DNA of 64,000 nt from Bacteroidota bacterium (GTDB taxonomy: Bacteria > Bacteroidota > Bacteroidia > 2-12-FULL-35-15): the NCBI GenBank assembly GCA_029237775.1, contig JAQZBR010000010.1:19535-83534 (forward strand), in the 5' to 3' direction. Under the pieces are notes generated by a model that did no database searches, was not told the origin of the DNA, and worked only from the letters and a program-made list of their open reading frames with translations. A program made the position numbers and the translations under genes. Below, piece by piece: positions 44,680-52,943 of the stretch. The first letter of the stretch is position 1. Each line of letters begins with the position of its first letter.

Positions 44680-47055
44680 ATGATTATGCTTAAAAAAACT
44701 CATCGCCTGAGAAAGGCGCTACTCATTACACTTCTGGTAATTATTATTTTCATAGGAGTTATCATTGCCTTCATCTCCCCTATTACAAAATATCTTGTCG
44801 AAAAATACGACACTAAATACCTGGGCAGGGAAGTGACCATGAATTGGGCGTATGTAAACCCATTTACCGGCTATCTGCATTTCGATGACCTGAAGATCAT
44901 GGAGCAGAAGAATGATACCACATTCCTCTCCATGTCGGGCCTATCGGTAAACTTCGCAATGATGAAAATGCTTTCGAAGACCTATGAGATCTCGGCCCTT
45001 ACAATTAGTGATCCGAGGGGGTTGATCAAACATAGCCAAGACACCATTTTCAATTTCACAGATATCATTGAAAGATTTACAAAAAAAGAAGAAGAGCCTA
45101 AGGAAAAGAAGGAACCGGTAAAATTCAATCTGCTCGATTTTAAAATTGAGAATGGTGAGTTCATTTATGATGAGATATTCACACCTGTGGCATATTCAAT
45201 TAAAAAAGTGAATATTGAGTGGAGTGGGATCAGGTATGATGCCGACACTATGAATATTAAGTACTCCTTTGCTTCAGGCGTTGGTACCGGTGATGTAAAA
45301 GGGACCTTCGACCTTAACAGCAAATCCTCGGATTACCGGATGGCTGCAGTAATAAAGAAATTCGATCTTGTTCCTTTGGGACAGTACATGAGAACCATGA
45401 TGAACTATGGGAAGTTCAAAGCGATACTTGATGCTGATGTGAAGGCCACAGGAAATTTTAAAGATGCCCAGGATGTTAATGCAAAAGGAATTGTAGCCTT
45501 AAGCGATTTTCACTTCGGTAAGAATGAGAAAGAAGATTTTGCATCCTTCGATAAGTTTGTTGTTGATGTGAACCTTCTGAATCCAAGAATGAAAAAATAC
45601 ATGCTGGATTCAATCTCCCTTGTTCATCCTTATTTTAAATATGAGAAGTATGATGAGCTCGACAACGTTCAGAACATGTTTGGCCGCAAAGGAGAGAATG
45701 TGAAGACCGCTGCTGCCACAAAAGACAAGCAATTCAATCTTGTGCTTGTGATCGCGGATTATGTAAAAGTGCTTGCAAAGAATTTCTTTGCTTCCAATTA
45801 TAAGCTGGGCCGGCTTGCGGTCTATAGCGGAGATATCCGGTATGTTGATTATTCACAAAGTGAGAAATTCGCTATTGCACTCAGTCCGCTGAATGTTTCT
45901 GCAGACTCATTGAACAGCAACAGAGAAAAGATTTTTGTAAAAGTAAATTCAGGAATGAAGCCCTATGGTAATGTAAGCCTCAAACTTGGTATTAATCCAA
46001 AAGACAGTTCTGACTTCACTCTGAATTATAATATTGAAAAGATCAATGCCACAGTACTTAATCCATTCCTGATCACAAACACCACCTTCCCGCTCGACCG
46101 CGGAAGTATTTCTGTAAGAGGAAACTGGGACGTGCGTAACGGGAAGATCCAAAGCACCAACAGAGTGCTCATCGTAGATCCGCGAATCACGAAACGGGTA
46201 AGAAAGGATGACAACAGCTGGTTACCGCTTCGTCTTGCGATGTTCTTTGTACGGGAACGTGGAAATGCGATTGACTATGAGGTGCCTATCACCGGTGATA
46301 TGAAAGATCCGAAGTTCCACTTGCGTGATGTGATCCTGGATGTATTGATGAATATTTTTGTGAAGCCTGCCACCACTTTATATCGTTCAGAAATAAAGAC
46401 CGTTGAGATGGAGATAGAGAAGAACCTGGCTATGAATTGGGAAACAAGCTCTGAAAAATTATTACCTGACCAGGAGGAGTTCGCAGAGGGCCTGGCAGAA
46501 TTCCTTAAGGAAAACCCAAATGTGTCGATCAATGTAACACCGGTTAACTTTACAGATAAAGAAAAAGAATACATGCTCTTTTTCGAAGCAAAGAAAAAGT
46601 ATTACCTGCAGACCAAAAACAAAAAACATACGGAGTTTGATGAAAAGGATTCCATTGAAGTGTTTCGCATGGAAGTAAAAGATTCTGTTTTCAGGAAATA
46701 TATTGAAAGCCGGATAAAGAATAAAATGCTTTACACTATGCAGGCAAAATGCGAGGCGTATGTTGGGTCTGAAGTAGTTCATAAGAAGTTTGAGAACCTG
46801 AATAAAACAAGGCAGGAAGTATTTAAAGAATTTTTCAAAGAAGAAAATGTTGCAGACAGGGTGAAGATCAAACCTGCCAAAGAAGAGGTTCCTTTCAACG
46901 GCTTCTCTTACTATAGAATTTCATATACAGGGGAATTACCCGAAGAGCTCAAAGAGGCATTCTATAAATTAAATGAGTACGACAATAAGAAGCCACGTGA
47001 AAAATTGAAAGAGGAAAGAAAAAAAACAAGGAAGTGGTTCCAGAAAGGAAATTAA
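44680..47055 (+). CDS. Large AsmA/DUF748-like inner-membrane protein
   Basis: 791 residues. A membrane helix (~14-36 counted from Met3 at 44686) with a short cytoplasmic basic start anchors a long periplasmic beta-rich body, with DUF748-type blocks: YLGREVTMNWAYVNPFTGYL, FNLLDFKIENGEFIYDE, VKGTFDLNSKS, SIKKVNIEWSG. The final ~90 residues are charged and helical (KKPREKLKEERKKTRKW). Bridge-like AsmA proteins are thought to move lipids across the periplasm; that is inferred here. Both 44680 and 44686 are usable starts. Confidence 0.82.
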   Translation: MIMLKKTHRLRKALLITLLVIIIFIGVIIAFISPITKYLVEKYDTKYLGREVTMNWAYVNPFTGYLHFDDLKIMEQKNDTTFLSMSGLSVNFAMMKMLSKTYEISALTISDPRGLIKHSQDTIFNFTDIIERFTKKEEEPKEKKEPVKFNLLDFKIENGEFIYDEIFTPVAYSIKKVNIEWSGIRYDADTMNIKYSFASGVGTGDVKGTFDLNSKSSDYRMAAVIKKFDLVPLGQYMRTMMNYGKFKAILDADVKATGNFKDAQDVNAKGIVALSDFHFGKNEKEDFASFDKFVVDVNLLNPRMKKYMLDSISLVHPYFKYEKYDELDNVQNMFGRKGENVKTAAATKDKQFNLVLVIADYVKVLAKNFFASNYKLGRLAVYSGDIRYVDYSQSEKFAIALSPLNVSADSLNSNREKIFVKVNSGMKPYGNVSLKLGINPKDSSDFTLNYNIEKINATVLNPFLITNTTFPLDRGSISVRGNWDVRNGKIQSTNRVLIVDPRITKRVRKDDNSWLPLRLAMFFVRERGNAIDYEVPITGDMKDPKFHLRDVILDVLMNIFVKPATTLYRSEIKTVEMEIEKNLAMNWETSSEKLLPDQEEFAEGLAEFLKENPNVSINVTPVNFTDKEKEYMLFFEAKKKYYLQTKNKKHTEFDEKDSIEVFRMEVKDSVFRKYIESRIKNKMLYTMQAKCEAYVGSEVVHKKFENLNKTRQEVFKEFFKEENVADRVKIKPAKEEVPFNGFSYYRISYTGELPEELKEAFYKLNEYDNKKPREKLKEERKKTRKWFQKGN

Positions 47056-47228
47056 AAAAGAAATAAACCCTGGGTTATCAGGCATGCTAAGAGGATGGTC
47101 ATTAAACTATCCCGGCCAACTGAAATCCTTTTGCAGAAGAATGTAAACTTGCCGTAGTGCTATCTACAGAACTTAGGGGTAACAAAAATTTGAACCTTTC
47201 GTATCGGGTGAAAATAAAAACCCTGATC
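47056..47228. other. Short gap before a transposase remnant
   Basis: 173 bp after the AsmA-like gene, with no gene or promoter I can support. It may include the left flank of a degraded insertion sequence. Confidence 0.35.
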
Positions 47229-47396
47229 ATGAAGAATAAATACGACAGCTCTGTTGTGTATCTTTATGCAACCGGCAACGAAAACCTTTTACCAAAGGAA
47301 TTCAGACAACAGATCCCCTACACTACTATTGCATACTCTTTTAGCATGAATAATTACTCATGTAAAAAGATTATACATGAGAAGTGTATCATGTAA
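47229..47396 (+). pseudogene. N-terminal remnant of an integrase/transposase-like protein
   Basis: An open frame from ATG 47229 encodes MKNKYDSSVVYLYATGNENL, then LPKEFRQQIPYTTIA, which recalls the HTH start of Bacteroidota DDE-type transposases as I remember them (typically followed by S-WRKTDYS). After residue ~37 the sequence changes to polar residues encoded by the palindrome array and stops at 47396. It is therefore probably a truncated relic. An upstream in-frame start at 47157 is less likely. Recognition is from memory and needs a search. Confidence 0.4.
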
Positions 47397-47452
47397 AATA
47401 ATTATACATGACATTCACATCATGTAAAGATAATTATTTTTTTTATACATGA
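47358..47452. repeat. Array of three TCATGTA...TACATGA palindromes, 31-bp period
   Basis: Units 47358-47380, 47389-47411 and 47420-47452. Each is TCATGTA-(n)-TACATGA; n is 9, 9 and 19. The first two are separated by GAAGTGTA and the second and third by CATTCACA, both 8 bp, so the units start exactly 31 bp apart. It overlaps the 3' end of the transposase remnant and ends 24 bp before the convergent radical SAM gene's stop. Confidence 0.85.
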
Positions 47453-47476
47453 TAAATTTCGAGTAAATGAAAAAAT

Positions 47477-48553
47477 TCAAAACAACTCCAACTGCTGAAC
47501 CTCACCCGGCCTTCTGAATGCAGTAAGATCATAATCAAAACGATCTCTTCCCGCTAAATGCTTTTTTACTGAAAGCTTAAAAAGCTGATTGATCGATTGA
47601 GCAATGTTTCCTTCACCACGCATCCGCGTTCCGAAACGTGAATCATTCAGTGTTCCGTCATGTACATTTTCTATATGATGTAGCACCTTCTCTGCCCTGT
47701 CGGGATAATTTTTACGGATCCAATCTTTGAAAATATCTCCGATCGAACCATTCAAACGGACTATTGTATAGCCCGCGGTATCTGCTCCATGGTCAGCCGC
47801 TGCTTTAATAAGATCGGGGATCTCATCGCTGTTCAAGCCGGGAATTATAGGAGCAGTCATAATTCCTGCAGGCACCCCGGCCTTATTCAACTGTTCGATT
47901 ACTTTCAATCTGTTTTTAGCAGTCGCTGTACGCGGCTCCATTTTCAGGCGCAGCTCTTCACGCAAACTCGTGATTGAAACCATAACATGTACTAAACGGA
48001 GTTTTGCCAGTTCCTGCAGAATATCAATATCACGAAGGATCAAACTGTTCTTTGTGATCATTCCTGCCGGATGCCTGAATTTCAAAAGCACTTCCAGCAT
48101 CTGACGAGTTATCTTCAACTTACGTTCGATCGGCTGATAGCAATCCGTATTACCTGAAAACATTATAGGAGCTACCTGCCAGTTCTTGTTCATGAAATGT
48201 TTTTCCATGAGTGCAGGTGCATTCGGCTTCGCTATGATCTTCCTTTCAAAATCCAAGCCTGCACTATAACCCCAATATTCATGCGTATTACGAGCATAAC
48301 AGTAGATGCACCCGTGCTCACATCCCTGATACGGGTTCATGGAATACATACCAATGAGGTCAGGGCTTTTAACTACATTGATTATTTTTTTCGGATGCTC
48401 ATAAAAGATCTGCGTTTTAGCATCACTTAATAAAGGATCGTCCGGATCTTCATTTTCATCCGCTTCGTATCTGTTCTTTAAAAATTTATTGGAAGTATTT
48501 ATCTGTGCTCCCCTACCCCTGAAGTAGTGGGGCTTCTCCTCTTCTTCTTGCAT
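47477..48553 (-). CDS. PA0069-family radical SAM protein with C-terminal QLELF motif
   Basis: 358 residues. Radical SAM cluster Cys78-x3-Cys82-x2-Cys85 (GCEHGCIYCYAR), followed by MFSGNTDCYQPIE and VMVSITSL, the SplB-like barrel blocks of COG1533. Unusually informative is the end, EVQQLELF: QLxLF is the consensus for binding the sliding clamp DnaN. DinB, encoded 1.3 kb away, ends in the same QLELF. The radical SAM core relates the family to spore photoproduct lyase; a DNA repair role on the clamp is my inference. Acidic start (EEEEK). Confidence 0.85.
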   Translation of the reverse strand: MQEEEEKPHYFRGRGAQINTSNKFLKNRYEADENEDPDDPLLSDAKTQIFYEHPKKIINVVKSPDLIGMYSMNPYQGCEHGCIYCYARNTHEYWGYSAGLDFERKIIAKPNAPALMEKHFMNKNWQVAPIMFSGNTDCYQPIERKLKITRQMLEVLLKFRHPAGMITKNSLILRDIDILQELAKLRLVHVMVSITSLREELRLKMEPRTATAKNRLKVIEQLNKAGVPAGIMTAPIIPGLNSDEIPDLIKAAADHGADTAGYTIVRLNGSIGDIFKDWIRKNYPDRAEKVLHHIENVHDGTLNDSRFGTRMRGEGNIAQSINQLFKLSVKKHLAGRDRFDYDLTAFRRPGEVQQLELF

Positions 48554-48619
48554 ACCTTAAAGATAATTATGGAAGCAAAAAATTAAAAGCAAAAAGCAAA
48601 ATAATTTTTAACAAAACTG

Positions 48620-48627
48620 TATCTTTG
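48620..48627 (+). promoter_or_regulatory. -7 element (TATCTTTG) abutting the lipoprotein start
   Basis: Perfect TAnnTTTG with 4 nt to the ATG at 48632 and no later in-frame Met before the lipobox, so the mRNA would be leaderless. Confidence 0.5.
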
Positions 48628-48631
48628 CTTT

Positions 48632-49594
48632 ATGAACAAAATCAACCAATTACGCACTACCTGCTATATTTTGTTAACATTTTTTGCTATAAGTTGTAGC
48701 AACAAAAATGAGCACAATGCCCTACTGAATGCCAATGGCATCAATGAAACGGACCGCATTCCCAACGATTATTCTTCAGCTGCGTGGAAACCTCTTACCG
48801 CGGGGTATGTGTATTATATGGATGTGTTCGACATTAACCACACGAAACAGCTGCTCTATATTCTTGCTAACAAAAAAGAAGAAAAACTGGTGGGGATCTA
48901 TCACGTCAACGATCATCTGATGCCTGCCACTTATGCCCGCGGTGTAAACCCTCCAACGATAGTTACAAACTTCGAGGAGATCAGTGAAGCCGATATTGAA
49001 AGATCCGACAACATGGATGAACTGAATGCGCTTTTTAAAAGTATACCTGAAATGAAAAACTTTAGCTGGAAAAATGAGGTTCAAAACACTATCGCCTCAG
49101 CTACGATCATGAAAACCCATTTTGTTTTCATTGTCAGCGACAAAGTTGATGACACTCTCTTTGCCTATGCAGATAAGCCTGTAAAGCTTGATCACGACAA
49201 GCTTGTCCAGCAGATCTTCGCCAGCAAATTTTCCATCTTCAACAGACCGGTGCAACGATTAAATGAAAACGTAGAAATGGGTCATTTTATAAAAGACCTC
49301 GGTTTTAAGTTTGATAACCCTACAAGCGTACAGGCATTGAATGACAACAAATTTTATATCAACGATCTGTTGGTTGACGAAGACAGCATAAATTTTAAGG
49401 GTACAGGCAAGCTCTTCCTGTTCTTCCCTTTTAAAAGCTATACGCGAGTGCTCAACAAGGGTGAAACTCCAATGTACGGTCCTGCTGTAGCCACGTTCGA
49501 ATACTCATTCAGTCCGGATGCGGAAGGATTTCCTGTTTTTAAAAGAACGTCACACCGGGTTTCTTTGTTGAGAAGTAATAAGATCATTAACTAG
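48632..49594 (+). CDS. Lipoprotein of unknown function
   Basis: 320 residues. Signal peptide ends at a lipobox (FAIS-Cys22). The mature part is mixed alpha/beta with DYSSAAWKPLTAGYVYYMDV near the start and a final beta-rich stretch (FFPFKSYTRVLNKGETPMYG ... FEYSFSPDAEGFPVFKRT). No family recognised. It follows the divergent radical SAM gene by 78 bp. Confidence 0.8.
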   Translation: MNKINQLRTTCYILLTFFAISCSNKNEHNALLNANGINETDRIPNDYSSAAWKPLTAGYVYYMDVFDINHTKQLLYILANKKEEKLVGIYHVNDHLMPATYARGVNPPTIVTNFEEISEADIERSDNMDELNALFKSIPEMKNFSWKNEVQNTIASATIMKTHFVFIVSDKVDDTLFAYADKPVKLDHDKLVQQIFASKFSIFNRPVQRLNENVEMGHFIKDLGFKFDNPTSVQALNDNKFYINDLLVDEDSINFKGTGKLFLFFPFKSYTRVLNKGETPMYGPAVATFEYSFSPDAEGFPVFKRTSHRVSLLRSNKIIN

Positions 49595-49618
49595 ATCAAC
49601 CGCTGAGAGTTTGTGTTT

Positions 49619-49789
49619 TTTTTACCACTCCGTATGAGTCCTATTGACTAAGCCACTAAGACGGAACGAAAAAGAAGATAAAAGGAAGCTTCGCTTCAGC
49701 ACTAAGAGCTACGTGTGTGCTATCAATACAATTAAATAAAGTCAATATTTGCTCAGTGCATTTAGTGCCTCAGTGGTAAAAAAAAATAA
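49619..49789. repeat. Degenerate ACTAAG/AGTGG dispersed repeats upstream of dinB
   Basis: Contains GACTAAGCCACTAAGACGG on one side and GTGCATTTAGTGCCTCAGTGG on the other, an inverted arrangement around a ~90-bp centre with CACTAAGAGC. Related pieces are at 43610 and 53826. It occupies most of the 223-bp gap before dinB; no promoter box stands out. Confidence 0.5.
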
Positions 49790-49817
49790 CCCTACCTTTC
49801 TTAGAGGTGAAACAACA

Positions 49818-50909
49818 ATGAAATCTACCCGCAAAATAATTCATGTTGATATGGATGCATTCTACGCATCTGTGGAGCAGCGTGATAATCCTGAGTATCG
49901 TGGCAAGCCAATAGTCGTTGGCGGTTCGCCTGAAGGCCGCGGGGGAGTTGTTGCTGCAGCAAGCTACGAAGCGCGTAAGTTTGGAGTTCGTTCCGCAATG
50001 CCAAGTAAAAAAGCAAAAGAACTTTGTCCTCACCTTATTTTTGTTTACCCACGCTTTGCTGCATATAAAGAAGTCTCAAAAAAGATTCGTGAGATCTTTC
50101 ACAGGTATACTGACATAGTTGAGCCGCTTTCACTGGATGAAGCCTACCTGGATGTTACAGAAGATAAACTTAACATTGGCTCTGCTATTGACATTGCAAA
50201 ACTGATAAAAGAGCAGATCAAAGCAGAAACAGGGCTTACTGCATCAGCCGGAATATCATCCAGCAAGTTTGTTTCGAAGATCGCATCTGACCTGCAAAAG
50301 CCGGATGGTCTGACTTTCATCGGCCCTTCGAAGATCGAAGCCTTTATGGAGAAACTTCCCGTAGAGAAATTTTACGGAGTTGGAAAAGTGACAGCAGATA
50401 AAATGAAAAGTCTCGGCTTGCATACCGGTGCTGATCTCAAAACACTCACTGAAGATCAACTGGTAAAGCACTTTGGCAAATCGGGACGTTTCTTTTACAA
50501 GATAGTTCGTGGTATTGATGACAGAGAAGTGCATGCGGAAAGAGAAACGAAATCAGCGGGTGCCGAGGATACTTTTTCACACGACCTAACCGACATTCAA
50601 GAAATGAATGATGAACTGGATAAGATCGCAATGCTTGTTTTTGAACGCTTAAAAAAATATAACCTTAAAGGAAGGACGATCACACTGAAAATTAAATATC
50701 ATGATTTCAAACAGATCACGCGAAACTTCTCTTTTTCTTATCCGGTAAATGATCTCGAAACTATTGCCTCCACTGCTAAGCAACTCCTTCTTAAAAGCGG
50801 GCCTGAAGGCAAAAAAATAAGACTGCTGGGAATTTCGCTTTCTAATTTTGGGGAACGAAGGACAAATGATAATGGACAATTAGAATTGTTTGTTACAGAT
50901 AACGAATAA
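49818..50909 (+). CDS. dinB: DNA polymerase IV (Y-family)
   Basis: 363 residues from the ATG at 49818. Palm metal motif HVDMDAFYASVE (Asp11, Asp13), SLDEAYLDVT (Asp106, Glu107), GKSGRFFYKI HhH and little-finger domain. The C-terminus GQLELFVTDNE carries the beta-clamp peptide QLELF. It performs error-prone lesion bypass on the sliding clamp. The start at 49818 has an AGAGGTGAAACAACA leader that resembles a ribosome binding site; the earlier start (49749) adds 23 residues unlike the family. Confidence 0.93.
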   Translation: MKSTRKIIHVDMDAFYASVEQRDNPEYRGKPIVVGGSPEGRGGVVAAASYEARKFGVRSAMPSKKAKELCPHLIFVYPRFAAYKEVSKKIREIFHRYTDIVEPLSLDEAYLDVTEDKLNIGSAIDIAKLIKEQIKAETGLTASAGISSSKFVSKIASDLQKPDGLTFIGPSKIEAFMEKLPVEKFYGVGKVTADKMKSLGLHTGADLKTLTEDQLVKHFGKSGRFFYKIVRGIDDREVHAERETKSAGAEDTFSHDLTDIQEMNDELDKIAMLVFERLKKYNLKGRTITLKIKYHDFKQITRNFSFSYPVNDLETIASTAKQLLLKSGPEGKKIRLLGISLSNFGERRTNDNGQLELFVTDNE

Positions 50910-50976
50910 ATTCGAATTTACGAATCTGTGTACGCTAGTGCTTTCCGTTTAACTTTTAATTTTCCTTTTAACTCAT

Positions 50977-51354
50977 TTATCCAATATCCACCGTATACAC
51001 ATCACTATTATTTCGTAAGATCGATTTCACATGAAAACCACCTTCTTGCGGAATTTCTTCTTTCAGGTCGAACATTATGCAATTGCGACTTAACCCTTCA
51101 AACACCAAAGTAAATTTTTGGCCTTGATTTTTTAATGTCCAGTAAGGATAAAAAGAAATATTATAGGCGGTAAGAAGTCTTGCCTTACGGCTTGAACCTT
51201 GTTCTATCAGAAAGGTTGTCGGCCAGATCCTGTAGGCAGCATCTGCCGTGCACACGCAATGTACGATCACCTGATTTTCATTAGCCATCAGGGTTTCTAC
51301 TGCGGTAACCTCTTCGACTTCAATGTATATTTCTGTTTCGGTTTCTTCAGGCAT
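50977..51354 (-). CDS. Hypothetical cytosolic protein
   Basis: 125 residues without signal peptide; acidic beginning (PEETETEIYIEVEEVTAVET), then beta-strand-like blocks (VIVHCVCTADAAYRIWPTTF, TAYNISFYPYWTLKN, FTLVFEGLSRNC). Family not recognised. It is convergent with dinB (68 bp apart). No promoter box seen. Confidence 0.7.
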   Translation of the reverse strand: MPEETETEIYIEVEEVTAVETLMANENQVIVHCVCTADAAYRIWPTTFLIEQGSSRKARLLTAYNISFYPYWTLKNQGQKFTLVFEGLSRNCIMFDLKEEIPQEGGFHVKSILRNNSDVYTVDIG

Positions 51355-51380
51355 TGTGCTTAATTAATTTAGACTCTTAA

Positions 51381-51544
51381 TTAACTTTTTTTCTTGATAA
51401 AAAAAGTTACAAAAAAATCAAGGCTGAACAATTGCTCCCCGCCTCCTCTGAATTTTTTGAAGATCTAAGATTTCGAGAACTAAAGCTCGAAATAAGATCT
51501 TCTAAAAAATTCCGGTTCACTGCTAAACGACATCGTGTTCAGCC
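51381..51544. repeat. MITE-like palindromic element with nested inverted repeats
   Basis: Outer pair GGCTGAACA (51422-51430) / TGTTCAGCC (51536-51544); inner arms 51450-51477 and 51486-51512 (GAATTTTTTGAAGATCT ... AGATCTTCTAAAAAATTC) around loop AACTAAAG. Ahead of it lies AACTTTTTTTCTTGATAAAA continuing into AAAGTT, another small hairpin. The whole 325-bp gap between 50977-51354 and the AlkX-like gene (51355-51679) seems to be repeat DNA; 51545-51679 adds a weak CTCTGTGTTA-type piece. No gene seen. Confidence 0.65.
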
Positions 51545-51679
51545 AATGCCCGCGCACTACTTCGAAGAATATTCCTATTAAAATTATAAAATACACTCCA
51601 ATACTGTCATCTTGCTATTCCTTTAATCTTCCGCTTTAAAACTTCCTCCGTGCAACTTCCTTTCCTCTGTTCCTCTGTG

Positions 51680-52879
51680 TTAAAAATATTTCTTCATCTC
51701 AGTCTTCCATTTCTTATCCGCCTTATCTATTTTGATCTTATCACACCCATTAAATGCTGCAAACGCTTTTAGTTTTTCGGCAAATAATAGATTGAATTGC
51801 TCATCGGGCTTAAAACCTTTTTCAAAATACATTGATTTAATATAAAATGTTTTTCCGGCACGGTCCGCTTTCGGATCAAACCGACCAATGAATTTATCCC
51901 CAAACAAAACCGGCAGACAAAAATAACCATACTTGCGTTTTGGCTCCGGAACGTAACATTCGATCTGATAATCAAAATTAAAAATCCGTTCCAGCCGTTT
52001 GCGTTGTATCACAATATTGTCGAATGGTGAAAGCAAATGCACTTCCGGCTTTACATTTAATTTATCGAGCAATTTTAAATGTACAGCACTCGTTATAAAT
52101 TTACTGTTGCCTGAACCCTCTACCATCACCTCAATGTATTTTTCACTTTTAAGCAACCCGGTCAAAACCTTTTTAACGGGCTCCTTCATTCCCTTTCGCA
52201 GATATGAGATCTCCTTCTCCTCCACTACTCCGTTTGCTTCAACAGCGCGTTTGATCAGATGTTCGATATATTCTTTCTCAGTGGGCATTTTTGTATTTAC
52301 CTCATCAGGCAAAACCCGTTCGGTAAGATCATACACTTTCTGAAAGCCCTGCCGCTTCGCAACCATCAACTTCCCTTCCATGAAAAGTTGTTCAAGTGCT
52401 TTCTTTGCAGGCTTCCACTCATACCAGTTACCGGGATCAGTCCGTTTAAATTCAAAGTCCTTAGACTGTAAGGGGCCTTCAGCTTTTATACGGTCAAGAA
52501 CATACTTCATGATTTTCGTATCCTTTTCAAACCAGTGCGATTTTCCTTCGGTGAAGAGCTTTTTGCGCGGCAAAGAAAAACGATAATCGGACATTGGCAA
52601 ATAGGAAGCCGCATGACTCCAGTATTCAAATACCTGTTTATCCTTTTCGAGAAGCTCTGATAAATAAGTTTCTTTATAATCCGGCAGACGGGAATAAAGA
52701 ATATGATGGTGAGCGCGTGCAACCACCGAGAGTGTATCTATTTGTACATAACCTAAGTGCTGCACGGCCGCCAAAGCACCTTTTTTAGCTTTGCCAAATG
52801 GCTTCCCTGAAAGACCCTGACATTTCAATGCGAGCAACCTGACAGTCTCTAATGGCAAAGTTGGAAGAGCTTGCTGCAT
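51680..52879 (-). CDS. YcaQ/AlkX-type winged-helix DNA glycosylase
   Basis: 399 residues. HTH_42 (COG3214) family. The key motif YVQIDTLSVVARAHHHIL holds Gln46 and Asp48, the QxD pair that distinguishes E. coli YcaQ (AlkX) from QxQ AlkZ; it is adjacent to three His residues. Further motifs are YWSHAASYLP and SPFDNIVIQRKR. AlkX unhooks interstrand cross-links from alkylating agents. The protein is cytosolic and starts at MQQALP. Near the radical SAM protein and DinB, with no shared transcript. Confidence 0.88.
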   Translation of the reverse strand: MQQALPTLPLETVRLLALKCQGLSGKPFGKAKKGALAAVQHLGYVQIDTLSVVARAHHHILYSRLPDYKETYLSELLEKDKQVFEYWSHAASYLPMSDYRFSLPRKKLFTEGKSHWFEKDTKIMKYVLDRIKAEGPLQSKDFEFKRTDPGNWYEWKPAKKALEQLFMEGKLMVAKRQGFQKVYDLTERVLPDEVNTKMPTEKEYIEHLIKRAVEANGVVEEKEISYLRKGMKEPVKKVLTGLLKSEKYIEVMVEGSGNSKFITSAVHLKLLDKLNVKPEVHLLSPFDNIVIQRKRLERIFNFDYQIECYVPEPKRKYGYFCLPVLFGDKFIGRFDPKADRAGKTFYIKSMYFEKGFKPDEQFNLLFAEKLKAFAAFNGCDKIKIDKADKKWKTEMKKYF

Positions 52880-52943
52880 AGCTTAATTTATTAGCCAATT
52901 TAAGGAATTTTCTTAATTTTGGTAACCTCAAAAACAGATAATA

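Noticed and set aside
47157..47228. Longer start for the transposase remnant
   Set aside because: The first 24 residues look unstructured and do not fit the recalled family start at MKNKYD.
47358..47452. CRISPR-like array
   Set aside because: Only three units, palindromic, and spacers of 8 bp; no cas genes nearby.
50928..51113. Rightward frame of 61 codons after dinB
   Set aside because: It overlaps the leftward 125-residue gene, which has the better protein-like composition.
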